Below, piece by piece: positions 18,300-26,667 of a stretch of 64,000 bases of DNA. The stretch is from Fervidibacillus halotolerans. GTDB lineage: Bacteria; Bacillota; Bacilli; Bacillales; Caldibacillaceae. Made by a program: the position numbers and the translations under genes. Under the pieces are notes generated by a model, which was not told the DNA's origin, did no database searches, and saw only the letters and a program-made list of their open reading frames with translations. The DNA lies in assembly GCF_026547205.1 (NCBI RefSeq), contig NZ_CP106877.1, forward strand, positions 512,001 to 576,000. Reading direction: 5' to 3'. Each line of letters begins with the position of its first letter. Position 1 is the stretch's first letter.

Positions 18300-18479
18300 T
18301 TAAAAGAACATCACTTCAATATACGTGGTGAAAAGCCAAATGACCGTCGTTCCATTTGCCACACGAAAGATTGTTCTTTCCTGTTTCCCAGATATTTCCC
18401 GTTGGTTACAAAATTCATCCATCAATTTATTCATATAATAAATGCTCAATGCGGCAATGATTATAAACATAAAAGTCAA
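18300..18479 (-). CDS. Small two-helix membrane protein
   Basis: 59 residues from a TTG at 18479, with GGGGGG 6 bases before it; an ATG three codons later would give 56. I translated it by hand. The N-terminal helix is MFIIIAALSIYYMN, a charged middle follows (MDEFCNQREISGKQER), and the C-terminal helix is TTVIWLFTTYIEVMFF. The frame is closed by a TAA and is co-directional with yhaJ, 32 bases downstream of it, so the two are probably one transcript. It sits where B. subtilis has yhaK, but I cannot confirm homology. Confidence 0.6.
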   Translation of the reverse strand: MTFMFIIIAALSIYYMNKLMDEFCNQREISGKQERTIFRVANGTTVIWLFTTYIEVMFF

Positions 18480-18511
18480 TACAATCCCCCCAGTCTAACG
18501 TTCCATCAGCG

Positions 18512-19036
18512 TCAATTTCTTAAAATTTCATATCCATCATCACTTTCTTCGATTAAACAATTAACCGGAGATTTTATCATACTTTTTAAATAAATAAAAT
18601 CAGGTACGCATACGCCGATATGGGAGGCGAGCAAAAACGAGATGTAGTGAAAATAATTCGGGAATATGAACAAAAAGATCAATAATACACTATTTAAAAG
18701 AAAAAAAGGCATTAAAAGAGCGACCATATACTTTTCTTTTTTCATCGGCTCTGTGACTAGAATTCGCCAACGGTATAATTTTTTTCGCAACAATACGACT
18801 TTTGCTTTCAACAAATATAATGTAATCAAATGTACCACTTTATGGAGCGGATAAAGGGCGAGCAACAAAGTTAGAAAAATTAAGAAATTATCGTCACGGA
18901 TATTTTGAATATCTAATAAAAAAGATAACGGAAGAAATAATAAAGTAAAAGAGATCAATACGGTAATAAGGGAAAATCCTAGCAATTGCCAGTCACCGTA
19001 CAACTGATCAATTTTCACCGTTTTCCAGCAATGCAT
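18512..19036 (-). CDS. yhaJ: YhaJ, DUF3267 membrane protein
   Basis: 174 residues from ATG 19036 (MHCWKTVKIDQ). ATG 19048 is in frame but sits almost on the AAAAAGG ribosome site. Four or so membrane helices are visible: LGFSLITVLISFTLLF, FLIFLTLLLALYPLHKVVH, LLMPFFLLNSVLLIFLFIF and YISFLLASHIGVC. The LYPLHKVVHL segment, with two histidines in a membrane helix, fits DUF3267, a family related to membrane metalloproteases, but no HExxH motif is intact. It lies in the prsA-yhaI interval as in B. subtilis. Confidence 0.7.
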   Translation of the reverse strand: MHCWKTVKIDQLYGDWQLLGFSLITVLISFTLLFLPLSFLLDIQNIRDDNFLIFLTLLLALYPLHKVVHLITLYLLKAKVVLLRKKLYRWRILVTEPMKKEKYMVALLMPFFLLNSVLLIFLFIFPNYFHYISFLLASHIGVCVPDFIYLKSMIKSPVNCLIEESDDGYEILRN

Positions 19037-19386
19037 ACTCCATTCCATCCTTTTTCAATTTCGTTTTTTCTCCACACATACCATTATCCCTGATGGAAGG
19101 AGCATCACCTTTTTCGTCTCCAATCCATCAAATTCATTCAATGATTCCAGTCACGGTATTCGTTTTATGAAACCAATATTTTTTGAAACATTAGTGAAAT
19201 AATTAAATCTTAACCTAATGTACGACGAAAATGAAAAAAAATCAACGGGTAAAGAAAAAATAAAGGATTTTGTCAATAAAGGAATAAAAATGACAATTTT
19301 TTTGAGCAGGAAAAGAAGATCCTGTAAAGAATGTATTAAAGAGGAAAAAATGGTACAATAGTGGCTGCAGAAATGGGGGAATGAAT
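19037..19386. other. Intergenic, divergent yhaJ and yhaI
   Basis: 350 bases. TACAAT at 19355-19360 is a possible -10 for yhaI. No other gene or structure stands out. Confidence 0.45.
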
Positions 19387-19725
19387 ATGAATGACGAGTT
19401 ATTGAAACGGATTCAACGGTTAGAATATCATCAACGTTTGTTATTACAATTAATCAAAGGGGAACAGGCACCATTTACGAAGTTAATTATTGAAAAAAAT
19501 TTAGATGAGGAAGAGGTAAAAGCATTTCATAATCTATGTGAGTACATGAACAATAAAATGGAAGAACAAAAAGCGGAAGGATTTCTATACTTTCATCCGC
19601 TATTTCAAGAATTCACATCGAAATTAAATTCAAAGTTGGATGCAAAGGAAACGGTCATTGCATGTATAAAAGAAAAGGTTTATCTCGATTTAATGAAGGA
19701 GTTTTATAAATACGTTGAAGATTAG
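19387..19725 (+). CDS. yhaI: YhaI, DUF1878 protein
   Basis: 112 residues. ATG 19387 has GGGGG 8 bases before it; ATG 19381 is only one base from that site. The protein is helical and soluble: [19 protein letters not shown], then ARPF-like [21 protein letters not shown] recognise it as YhaI (DUF1878), of unknown function. Its TAG stop overlaps the hpr TAA on the other strand. Confidence 0.8.
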   Translation: MNDELLKRIQRLEYHQRLLLQLIKGEQAPFTKLIIEKNLDEEEVKAFHNLCEYMNNKMEEQKAEGFLYFHPLFQEFTSKLNSKLDAKETVIACIKEKVYLDLMKEFYKYVED

Positions 19726-20300
19726 ACGACTTCTTCTCGGCTTTCATCCTCTATGTCTTCATCTCCCTTATGATGATCCTCTTTAAAAACTTGTTCAAGG
19801 TGGTCGAAGGATTTTTGGAATATTTCCATAAAATCATCGCCGTAAATATTTCGAACGATAGCCATCAATTCTAAAATATCCGGGTACTTCCCGTAAATTT
19901 CCTTTAAAGGCTTTGCACCTAATAAGACCGTTTGGTTGGAAAGATCGTAATTTTCTAGCAACTCCAAAACGAGTTTTTCTCCCTTTTCTGTCAGACGAAT
20001 GTACGTATTTCGTTTATCTTCAACTTTTTTGGAAAAGGTTAAATATCCCTTCTCTTCCAACTTTTTCGAAAAATTAAACGCTGTGGAAACATGCATGACT
20101 CCAAATTTTGCCACGTCAGAAATAGATGCACCATCCAAATGATAGGCTATCCATAAAATATGATGTTCATTAATATTCAAATCGTATGGTTTGATCCATT
20201 GTTGCCAATCTTTTTCAATTGATTTCCAAAGGGCTTTACCCAATTGGAAAATTTTTTGACTGAAAATTAAAGCTTCCAATTTCGAAATATTTTTTTCCAT
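19722..20300 (-). CDS. hpr: Hpr (ScoC), MarR-family transition-state regulator
   Basis: 192 residues from ATG 20300, with AGGTG 7 bases before it; the longer frame from 20360 has no ribosome site. The core [20 protein letters not shown], then [20 protein letters not shown] and [20 protein letters not shown], is nearly identical to B. subtilis Hpr, with the wing [15 protein letters not shown]. Hpr represses extracellular protease, oligopeptide-permease and sporulation genes. The C-terminus is acidic ([11 protein letters not shown]). Its stop codon overlaps the yhaI stop. Confidence 0.95.
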   Translation of the reverse strand: MEKNISKLEALIFSQKIFQLGKALWKSIEKDWQQWIKPYDLNINEHHILWIAYHLDGASISDVAKFGVMHVSTAFNFSKKLEEKGYLTFSKKVEDKRNTYIRLTEKGEKLVLELLENYDLSNQTVLLGAKPLKEIYGKYPDILELMAIVRNIYGDDFMEIFQKSFDHLEQVFKEDHHKGDEDIEDESREEVV

Positions 20301-20778
20301 ATAATCACCTACTTTTTTAATATATATTGGATGTTGGCCAAGATTAGGAATCTTTTTCATTCACAAAGGAAATAGCTTTTCGAACTTGCGACGAATCATC
20401 TGCCATTGGAAATAGTGATCAGTTTGTAAAGGAAATCCACTTTATTACTGTAAAAAATGCGCTTAAATTATTTTAGGGGAAAACTATTTTCCAAAAGGCT
20501 TACAAATATAATATATCAAATATAAATAAAGATGGTAAAATAAAAAATATTGCGATTTCTAGCGGGGAACTGTTTGCACAAATTTTGTACCAAGGGATTA
20601 TACTTTGTATTAGTTTCTTATTCTACAAAAAAGGTAAAAATCCTCTTTATTTCAAAAAATTTTTTTCATATCGAAGAATAGGATGTGGGGAAAGGATCGA
20701 TAAGAAAATGTAGGGGGATTCGCTAAAAAAAGAGAACTCAATCCGTCGATTAAGTTCTCTTTATTTTTTATGAGAAAA
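20301..20778. other. Intergenic between hpr and trpP
   Basis: 478 A/T-rich bases. B. subtilis has yhaH here; I see no equivalent. A Leu/Ile-rich open stretch near 20550-20660 has no start codon. The trpP terminator is at 20729-20762. Confidence 0.5.
20729..20762 (-). terminator. Terminator of trpP
   Basis: On the minus strand, AAAGAGAACTTAAT pairs with ATTGAGTTCTCTTT, followed by a run of T. The other strand also has a T-rich tail. Confidence 0.8.
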
Positions 20779-21288
20779 TTACGCGAATTCAATCATTTTT
20801 GTCCGTTTCGCAATCGAAAGAATAATCGGATATAATACGAACATGACGATCGAATTAACAGCTGTAGCAGGAAGCACAAAAGCACTGAATAAAAATAAGA
20901 ACGATGCAGGTAACTCACCAATGAAAAGGGCAGATGTTAAAAAGATCGTGCCTGATATTAAAGTACCGATTGCTGTTAAAACTGTGTTTTTAAACACCGA
21001 TTGTCCCTTTTTAACCAAGGTGTATAAACCAAAGAAGATAAAGGATGTCAAAAATTTATCGATGATATTTGGGATTTGACCTCCTGGAAAACTAGTCGTT
21101 AAACCAGAAACGATTCCGGTTGCAATGCCAAGGATTAAAACACTCCTTTTATCGGGGAATAGGAGGATCCCTAGAAAAAGCATAATTAAACTAAAATCCG
21201 GCTTCATTCCCCCCGATGGAACAACCATATGAAGCACTGCACCAATTCCGACAAATAACGACATAAGGACTAAATTTTTCGTTTTCAA
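20779..21288 (-). CDS. trpP: TrpP, tryptophan transporter
   Basis: 169 residues from a TTG at 21288, with GGAGAGG 5 bases before it. The start MKTKNLVLMSLFVGIGAVLH and the line GGMKPDFSLIMLFLGILLFP are characteristic of TrpP (YhaG). Five membrane helices are visible, with the loop TSFPGGQIPNIIDKF in the middle. In B. subtilis it imports tryptophan and its translation is blocked by tryptophan-bound TRAP. Here a triplet array immediately before the start (21295-21327) supports the same control. Confidence 0.9.
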   Translation of the reverse strand: MKTKNLVLMSLFVGIGAVLHMVVPSGGMKPDFSLIMLFLGILLFPDKRSVLILGIATGIVSGLTTSFPGGQIPNIIDKFLTSFIFFGLYTLVKKGQSVFKNTVLTAIGTLISGTIFLTSALFIGELPASFLFLFSAFVLPATAVNSIVMFVLYPIILSIAKRTKMIEFA

Positions 21289-21294
21289 TTTTAC

Positions 21295-21327
21295 CTCTCC
21301 TCTTCTGAACTAATCTCTTCTCAACTA
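21295..21327 (-). promoter_or_regulatory. TRAP-binding triplet array over the trpP ribosome site
   Basis: Read on the minus strand from 21327: TAG, GAG, GAG, TAG, CAG, GAG, GAG, each separated by exactly two bases (TT, AA, AT, TT, AA, GA). Six of seven triplets fit the (G/U)AG rule of TRAP. The last two triplets form the ribosome site GAGGAGAGG, so bound TRAP would block translation of trpP. Confidence 0.8.
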
Positions 21328-21370
21328 CCCCTTTTGTGTCCGCGGACCAAAAGCGGGAAAGTTATTTTTT

Positions 21371-21379
21371 AGTATAGCA
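21371..21379 (-). promoter_or_regulatory. Extended -10 promoter of trpP
   Basis: TGCTATACT on the minus strand (-10 TATACT at 21376-21371), a TGn-extended -10 about 45 bases upstream of the TRAP array. The -35 is weak. Confidence 0.5.
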
Positions 21380-21446
21380 TAAGAACGATTTTTTTGGAAG
21401 CAATATTTTGCGAAAATATAGATAAATTATTAATGATCACCCGATG

Positions 21447-21866
21447 CTATAGGTGTTTCCCAATCGTTTTTGCAATCGATTGTAAATCTTCCGAACTGTA
21501 CTCGCTTGTATGGGTTTTCCAGATTGCACCGAATCCGTCATTTTCTCCGTATCTCGGAATGATGTGGACATGGAAATGGAACACACTTTGACCGGCGTGC
21601 TCCCCATTATTGTTTAGTAAGTTCAAACCGATTGGATTGTATGCATCTTTGATGGCATTTGCGATTTTTGGAACGGCAGAAAATACATGGGTAGCTGCTT
21701 CCGGTGTTAATTCATAAAGGTTTGGTTGATGTACTTTTGGAATGACCAATGTATGTCCCTTCGTAACTTGGCTAATATCAAGAAAAGCGAGTACATGTTC
21801 ATCTTCATACACTTTTGCAGATGGGAGCTCTCCTTTTACAATTTTACAAAAAACACAATCGCTCAT
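21447..21866 (-). CDS. hit: Hit, histidine-triad nucleotide-binding protein
   Basis: 139 residues, with AAGGGG before ATG 21866. The histidine triad His97-x-His99-x-His101 (HFHVHIIPR) is intact, and the N-terminal zinc ligands begin at Cys4 and Cys7 (CVFCKIVKGELPS). HIT proteins hydrolyse nucleoside phosphoramidates and similar adenylated compounds in the cytoplasm. Divergent placement next to ecsA matches B. subtilis. A TAAAAT with TGG extension just upstream (near 21900) is its likely own promoter. Confidence 0.95.
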   Translation of the reverse strand: MSDCVFCKIVKGELPSAKVYEDEHVLAFLDISQVTKGHTLVIPKVHQPNLYELTPEAATHVFSAVPKIANAIKDAYNPIGLNLLNNNGEHAGQSVFHFHVHIIPRYGENDGFGAIWKTHTSEYSSEDLQSIAKTIGKHL

Positions 21867-22332
21867 ATTTTCAACCCCTTCAAATGATTTTCCTTTATTT
21901 TACCATAAATGGGTGGCGACGCGAATGGGAAAAGGGGGGATGATCGACGGATGAAAATGAAGTTTAATCATAATTACCATGTAGAAAAAAAGAGCAAGGT
22001 CTATATTGACCTCGCTCCTTGTGAAGGGAAATGGGAGAAGGGACTTACAAGTTTTAAAAAGAACGATCGTGCATTCGACCTCAATCATTTCCGAAAAGGA
22101 TTTGTTCACGTTTCGTAAAATGAATTTGAGAGTGGTAAAACCGAATGCAAACATTCGACCTAAACAAGTAAGTGAACTTCATCATTGTCCCTACACTGGA
22201 TTTCCCTTCGCTAATTAAGTTACCCGTTTTTTTCGACAATATACAAAAAAATTGTAAAACGTTCTTCTTTTTTTCGTTTTTTGATAAACTAAAATTTAGT
22301 ACGTGGAAAAAATGTTGCGGGGAGATTGAACA
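21867..22332. other. Intergenic hit-ecsA with structured minus-strand element
   Basis: 466 bases. Three overlapping short frames here look random. The region holds a minus-strand terminator at 21986-22018, a hairpin CGAATG-CAAA-CATTCG at 22142-22157 and two copies of CATTCGACCT (22072-22081 and 22152-22161). See the ncRNA entry. Confidence 0.5.
21986..22245 (-). ncRNA. Candidate minus-strand RNA or leader upstream of hit
   Basis: The left end is a strong intrinsic terminator on the minus strand: GAGCGAGGTC pairs with GACCTTGCTC through one G.U pair, then T7. On the plus strand the same position would be an A-C mismatch, so the structure fits minus-strand RNA. Upstream lies a second hairpin (22142-22157) and a repeated 10-mer. 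A weak promoter TTGTAT-18-TAACTT near 22246-22217 is possible. It could be a free small RNA or an attenuated leader of hit; the right boundary is a guess. Confidence 0.35.
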
Positions 22333-23079
22333 ATGAAATTATTGGAAATCGATTCATTAACAGGTGGTTACACGAAAAAAAACGTGTTAAAAGACATTCG
22401 TTTTTCAGTTAATCGAGGGGAAATCGTTGCTTTAATTGGATTAAATGGGGCGGGAAAAAGTACGACAATCAAACATATTATCGGGTTAATGCAACCGAAA
22501 AAAGGAACGATTAAAATTAATGGACTGACCATTGATTCGAATCGAAACGAATACCGAAAACAATTTTCCTTTATCCCGGAAACCCCTGTCTTATACGAGG
22601 AGTTGACCCTTCAAGAACATTTGGAATTGACGGCGATGGCCTACGGTTTAGACAAGGAAACGTATAAAAAACGTCTCGAATTCCTATTAAAAGAGTTCCG
22701 AATGGAAAAACGATTAAAATGGTTTCCATCTCATTTTTCCAAGGGAATGAAACAAAAGGTGATGATTATGGCTGCTTTATTAGTAGAGCCGGAGTTACTG
22801 ATTATCGATGAACCCTTTGTCGGTTTGGACCCATTGGCGATTCAAAGTTTACTCGATCTATTGAAAAATCGGAAGGAAGAGGGTTCGGGAATTCTCATGT
22901 CCACCCATATATTGGCGACTGCAGAAAAATATTGTGATCGGTTTGTCATCCTCCACAATGGGGAAATAAAAGCCCAAGGAACCCTTGATGAGTTAAGGGA
23001 TTCCTTACATATGGAAAGGGCGAGTTTGGATGAAATGTATATTCAAATAACAAAGGATGGTTCAGACCATGAATCGTGA
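22333..23079 (+). CDS. ecsA: EcsA, ABC transporter ATP-binding protein
   Basis: 248 residues, with GGGGAGA before ATG 22333. Walker A GLNGAGKST is at residues 36-44, Walker B LLIIDEPFVGLD near 155, and the signature is the divergent FSKGMKQKVM usual in EcsA. The switch His is in MSTHILATAEKY. With EcsB it forms a transporter needed in B. subtilis for normal secretion, competence and intramembrane proteolysis by RasP; peptide export has been proposed. The next gene overlaps its end. Confidence 0.9.
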   Translation: MKLLEIDSLTGGYTKKNVLKDIRFSVNRGEIVALIGLNGAGKSTTIKHIIGLMQPKKGTIKINGLTIDSNRNEYRKQFSFIPETPVLYEELTLQEHLELTAMAYGLDKETYKKRLEFLLKEFRMEKRLKWFPSHFSKGMKQKVMIMAALLVEPELLIIDEPFVGLDPLAIQSLLDLLKNRKEEGSGILMSTHILATAEKYCDRFVILHNGEIKAQGTLDELRDSLHMERASLDEMYIQITKDGSDHES

Positions 23080-24280
23080 AAAATTATGGGTAAAACGTTC
23101 AGGTGAGCGATTCCGTGAACTTTTCCGCTACAGTCGATATATGTTCAATGATCACCTTTTATTCGTCATCATCATTGGAGTTGGTGGTGGAGCATATTAT
23201 TACCAAAATTGGGTTCATACGCTGTCACCCCAATTTCCAACGGCCATTCTTTTCTCTATCGTTTTCGGCGTTTTATTAGCCTATGGAAATATCATCACCT
23301 TTTTTAAACAAGCGGACAAAGTTTTTTTACTTCCTTTGGAAACGAAATTACACGGGTACTTGCGCCGTTCTGCTCTTTTGACGATCCTTTGGCATTGGTA
23401 CATATCCGGTCTTAGTTTGCTTATTTTGGCACCTATTTTTTTTCAAACTGAAGGGGATAGCAAAAAATTTTTCCTTTTCACTTTCGTCATTCTTATTTTA
23501 AAATTAGTTAATTTGTTTATTCGATGGTATGTTGATTTTGAAACAGATCGATTGTCAGTTATCGTCGATTTGTTATTCCGCATCCTTTTTAATGGTTTCA
23601 TCGTTTATTTTTATTTAACAAGTGAGTTTCCCTTTGTCGGTATCACATCGTTTATTTTTATCGCATATGGTGTTTATTTTTTCATGAAAAATCGTACAAA
23701 ACCGTTGCCGTGGGAAAGACTTGTTACAAATGAAGAAAGACGAATGGGAACATTTTATCGTATAGCCAATTTATTTACGGATGTTCCTCAACTGCGAAAT
23801 CAAGTAAAGCGCCGGAGATGGTTAGATCTTCTTTTGAAAAATGTTCGTTTTTCTCCGAATCAAACATACGTCTATTTACTGAACCGAACATTTTTTAGAA
23901 GTGGGGATTATTTCGGATTATTTATGAGATTAACGATCATTGGGGCTATCCTTCTTTTTGAAACGGAGGGGGCTTATTTCCGTATATTTTTAGCGGTTTT
24001 ATTTATGTATTTGACTGGTTTTCAATTATGGGGATTATGGATGCACCATCGGTCGATTCTTTGGATATCCCTTTATCCTGTCAATGAAAAGGACAAGGAA
24101 CGGGCCTTTTTGAATCTTCTTGCACGAACTTTATCGGTTCAAATGATTCTCTTTATCCTTTTATTGCTACTGTTAGGAGAATGGACTGAAGCCTTTGTAT
24201 TGTTCGGGTGTTTAATATTGTTTCTTTATTTATTTATATTTATCTATACGAAAAATCGGATCAAAAACTGGCGTTCATAA
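23069..24280 (+). CDS. ecsB: EcsB, ABC transporter membrane protein
   Basis: 403 residues from ATG 23069, which overlaps the ecsA stop; AAAGGA is 12 bases before. An ATG at 23057 is in frame but sits on that site. Several membrane segments are visible (DHLLFVIIIGVGGGAYYY, TAILFSIVFGVLLAYGNI, and three more near the C-terminus) separated by a basic cytoplasmic loop rich in Arg around residues 220-260. This is the EcsB pattern. B. subtilis has ecsC next; it is absent here and a terminator follows at once. Confidence 0.9.
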   Translation: MNREKLWVKRSGERFRELFRYSRYMFNDHLLFVIIIGVGGGAYYYQNWVHTLSPQFPTAILFSIVFGVLLAYGNIITFFKQADKVFLLPLETKLHGYLRRSALLTILWHWYISGLSLLILAPIFFQTEGDSKKFFLFTFVILILKLVNLFIRWYVDFETDRLSVIVDLLFRILFNGFIVYFYLTSEFPFVGITSFIFIAYGVYFFMKNRTKPLPWERLVTNEERRMGTFYRIANLFTDVPQLRNQVKRRRWLDLLLKNVRFSPNQTYVYLLNRTFFRSGDYFGLFMRLTIIGAILLFETEGAYFRIFLAVLFMYLTGFQLWGLWMHHRSILWISLYPVNEKDKERAFLNLLARTLSVQMILFILLLLLLGEWTEAFVLFGCLILFLYLFIFIYTKNRIKNWRS

Positions 24281-24320
24281 AAAGGGGAGACCGATCGTTT
24301 TGGTTTGGTCTCCCTTTTTT
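24281..24320 (+). terminator. Terminator of ecsAB
   Basis: GGGAGACC / GGTCTCCC stem at 24285-24314 followed by TTTTTT. Confidence 0.85.
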
Positions 24321-24377
24321 CCATTGCTGAATAAGGTAATGGACAGGTTCCCCATTTTTTAAAAGAAACGAGAGGGG

Positions 24378-25583
24378 TTAAACCGTTATTTTTTCATCTC
24401 CACGTCTTTTCGAAACTTCCTGATATTGTAAACTGGCTCGAAGTAACGTCTTCGCTGCAATTAACATCGCCCTTTCGTCAATATCAAATTTCGGATGATG
24501 ATGGGGGAATGCGTTCTCCTCTTTTATCGGTTTTGCACCGGTGAAAAAGAAGGTTCCTTTAACATGTTGTAAATAATAGGCGAAATCTTCCCCTCCCATG
24601 GAAGGGGCTGTTTCTACTACTTCCTCAACCCCTGGTACATCCTTGGCAATATCGGCTAAAAACTTCGTCTCTTCTTCATGGTTGACAACTGCCGGATATC
24701 CCCGGGAAAATTCATATTCATAGGAACTTCCATTGGTAAGAACGACCCCTTTTGTCACTTGTTCGATTTCCTTTTCGATTTGACTTCTAACCTCTTCGCT
24801 AAACGTACGTACTGTTCCTTCCAATTCTGCTTTATCGGCAATAACGTTAAACGCATTTTCTGCAGAAAAACGACCGATGGAAACGACAGCTGATTCGAGG
24901 GGGTCGACCCGACGACTAACGATTTGTTGCAATTGGACGACGAGTTGGGCAGCCGTTACAATCGCATCTTTCGTCATATTTGGGTGGGCACCATGTCCCC
25001 CTTTGCCGAGAATCGTAATTTTGAATCGGTCGGCAGCAGCCATAACCGGTCCCGAGCGGTAAAGGATTTTTCCCGTCGGTTCTGTCGCCCATAAATGGGT
25101 TCCGAAAATGACGTCCACATTTTCTAAACAACCATCTTCGATCATCGATTTGGCACCACCGGGGGCATATTCTTCCGCGTGTTGATGAATCATAATATAT
25201 TCTCCGGAAAGTTCTTCTTTATGTTCAAATAAAACTTTTGCCACATGTAATAGGGTTGCGGTATGACCGTCGTGACCACAAGCATGCATTACACCGGGTA
25301 CGGTCGATTTGTACGGCACATCCTTTTCATCTTGAATCGGTAATGCATCGAAGTCAGCTCGAAGTGCAACGGTTTTCCCCGGTTTCGCCCCTTTAATTTT
25401 TGCAACGACCCCATTTCCCCCCACATTTGTCCGTACGTCTATCCCGATATTTTTATAAAAGTTGGCGATATACTTTGCCGTATTGTATTCTTGAAAGGAC
25501 AATTCAGGATGCATATGCAAGTAACGGCGCATCTGAACCATATCGTTAAAATAGTTGTCTAAAGCCCGATAAAATTTATCCAT
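24378..25583 (-). CDS. yhaA: YhaA, M20-family amidohydrolase
   Basis: 401 residues from ATG 25583 (MDKFYRALDNY), with GGGGGAAAGG upstream. It belongs to the M20D aminoacylase/IAA-amino acid hydrolase group: VALRADFDALPIQ, the metal-binding HACGHDGHTATLL near residue 101, HQHAEEYAPGG near 139, then the dimerization domain (GKGGHGAHPN), and the final metal ligand region MGGEDFAYYLQ and FPHHHPKFD. It should hydrolyse an N-acyl amino acid or amide in the cytoplasm with two metal ions. It is convergent with ecsAB. Confidence 0.85.
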   Translation of the reverse strand: MDKFYRALDNYFNDMVQMRRYLHMHPELSFQEYNTAKYIANFYKNIGIDVRTNVGGNGVVAKIKGAKPGKTVALRADFDALPIQDEKDVPYKSTVPGVMHACGHDGHTATLLHVAKVLFEHKEELSGEYIMIHQHAEEYAPGGAKSMIEDGCLENVDVIFGTHLWATEPTGKILYRSGPVMAAADRFKITILGKGGHGAHPNMTKDAIVTAAQLVVQLQQIVSRRVDPLESAVVSIGRFSAENAFNVIADKAELEGTVRTFSEEVRSQIEKEIEQVTKGVVLTNGSSYEYEFSRGYPAVVNHEEETKFLADIAKDVPGVEEVVETAPSMGGEDFAYYLQHVKGTFFFTGAKPIKEENAFPHHHPKFDIDERAMLIAAKTLLRASLQYQEVSKRRGDEKITV

Positions 25584-25694
25584 TTCCTTTCCCCCTTTAT
25601 TCGTTTCAAACATTATATCATGATTGGGAATTGTTTAAATGACAAATCTATTTATAATTTTTCCTCTTTTATATCTAATGGGAAAATTTTTCAG

Positions 25695-25737
25695 CAAAAA
25701 ACAATGCCAATTTTCCACCTTTGCATTTTTGGCATTG
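25695..25737 (-). terminator. Terminator downstream of hmoB
   Basis: On the minus strand CAATGCCAA pairs with TTGGCATTG (9 bp, 18-base loop), followed by TTTTTT; it lies 137 bases past the hmoB stop. Confidence 0.65.
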
Positions 25738-25873
25738 ATTGAAAGATGAAGTAATCGTTCTTTTTTAACGAAAGGTAATGAAAGAAGGGAAAAAGAAAAC
25801 GATCAAATTACATGTTTTTCTTCATTAATAAAAGATGGAAAGCAGAAGTGGCTTTTCAATATGAATAAAAAAG

Positions 25874-26383
25874 TTATTTTTCTTCATCATGACCGATTTG
25901 ATACCCTTTGTAGTACGTTGGATTTGGGTAGTTCATCGACTTACTGATTTCAACATTTTTCGATGTCCAAATGGCACTTAAATACTGATGTTTTTTCCAT
26001 ATTTTAAAGGATGATTCCTTGTCCCAACAAGAAAAAACAGCATATAGATCCCCTTTTACTGGACGTAAAATTCGATAGGCGATAAATCCGGTTGATCCCT
26101 TGAATGTTTTCCCCAGTTTTTTTATCGCATGTTCAAATGCGGGTCTTTCCTCTTCTAGCACGGGAAGATAATAAAAGGTGGCAAATCCTTTCGAAGGAAG
26201 AAAACCGGCTTCTTCAATGATTTCATATATCCTCGGTAATTTGAAAATCGATTTCCCATAAGTTTCATGAAATAAAAGGGCGTGTTCCACATTTTGCAAA
26301 AATAACAAAGGAATATCTGGGAATTTTTTCTCAATCCTTTGTAAATAACTGCTTGTGCCTGTCGTAATATATACTTTTTTCAT
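25874..26383 (-). CDS. hmoB: HmoB-like heme-degrading monooxygenase (YhgC)
   Basis: 169 residues, with GAAAGGCAGG before ATG 26383. The C-terminal half is an antibiotic-biosynthesis-monooxygenase (ABM) fold: GSTGFIAYRILRPVKGDLYA, then VFSCWDKESSFKIWKKHQ, aligning by eye with B. subtilis HmoB (GFEAIRVLRP, LWETERAFQDW). The N-terminal half is the HmoB extension (VYITTGTSSYL). HmoB opens the heme ring with O2 to release iron. It is divergent from hemEH, linking heme breakdown to synthesis. Confidence 0.8.
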   Translation of the reverse strand: MKKVYITTGTSSYLQRIEKKFPDIPLLFLQNVEHALLFHETYGKSIFKLPRIYEIIEEAGFLPSKGFATFYYLPVLEEERPAFEHAIKKLGKTFKGSTGFIAYRILRPVKGDLYAVFSCWDKESSFKIWKKHQYLSAIWTSKNVEISKSMNYPNPTYYKGYQIGHDEEK

Positions 26384-26559
26384 CGTTGTACCTGCCTTTC
26401 AAGCGATTTCATTTTGAATTTTCCGAGGGAATGCTATAATTTGAGAGGGTATTTTTTATTAATTTCAAATTCGATTCACGGTTGATTCAAATTTTTAACA
26501 TCATTCTCATTTTAAAAATATAAGAAAATGACGAATTTGTGAAGTTTTTCAACGTAAAC

Positions 26560-26588
26560 TGTACATTTATTTCTTTTCGCGTTATATT
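26560..26588 (+). promoter_or_regulatory. Promoter of hemEH
   Basis: TGTACA (4 of 6) at 26560-26565, a 17-base spacer and TATATT at 26583-26588. Confidence 0.5.
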
Positions 26589-26602
26589 AAAATCGATTAT
26601 TA

Positions 26603-26617
26603 CGAAAATAATTTTCA
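26603..26617. promoter_or_regulatory. Fur-box-like palindrome in the hemE leader
   Basis: CGAAAAT-A-ATTTTCA is a 7-1-7 inverted repeat matching 11 of 14 positions of TGATAATnATTATCA. It would lie at about +8 of the hemE transcript. A poorer relative (TGAGAATGATG on the minus strand) occurs near 26500. Fur control of hemEH is not established to my knowledge. Confidence 0.3.
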
Positions 26618-26667
26618 TTTAATAATAATTCTTTTTAAATAAGAGTATAAAAAGGGGCTGAAACCGT

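Noticed and set aside
20461-20710. Hydrophobic reading in the hpr-trpP gap that looked like a small membrane protein
   Set aside because: On recounting bases the ATG-led frame closes after 22 codons; the hydrophobic stretch has no start codon.
22006-22218. 70-codon plus-strand frame in the hit-ecsA gap, overlapped by two other short frames
   Set aside because: No ribosome site, no familiar pattern, and the region is better explained by RNA-like structure on the minus strand.
21986-22250. T-box leader for hit
   Set aside because: The conserved T-box sequence (AGGGTGGNACCGCG) is absent and hit is not an amino-acid gene.
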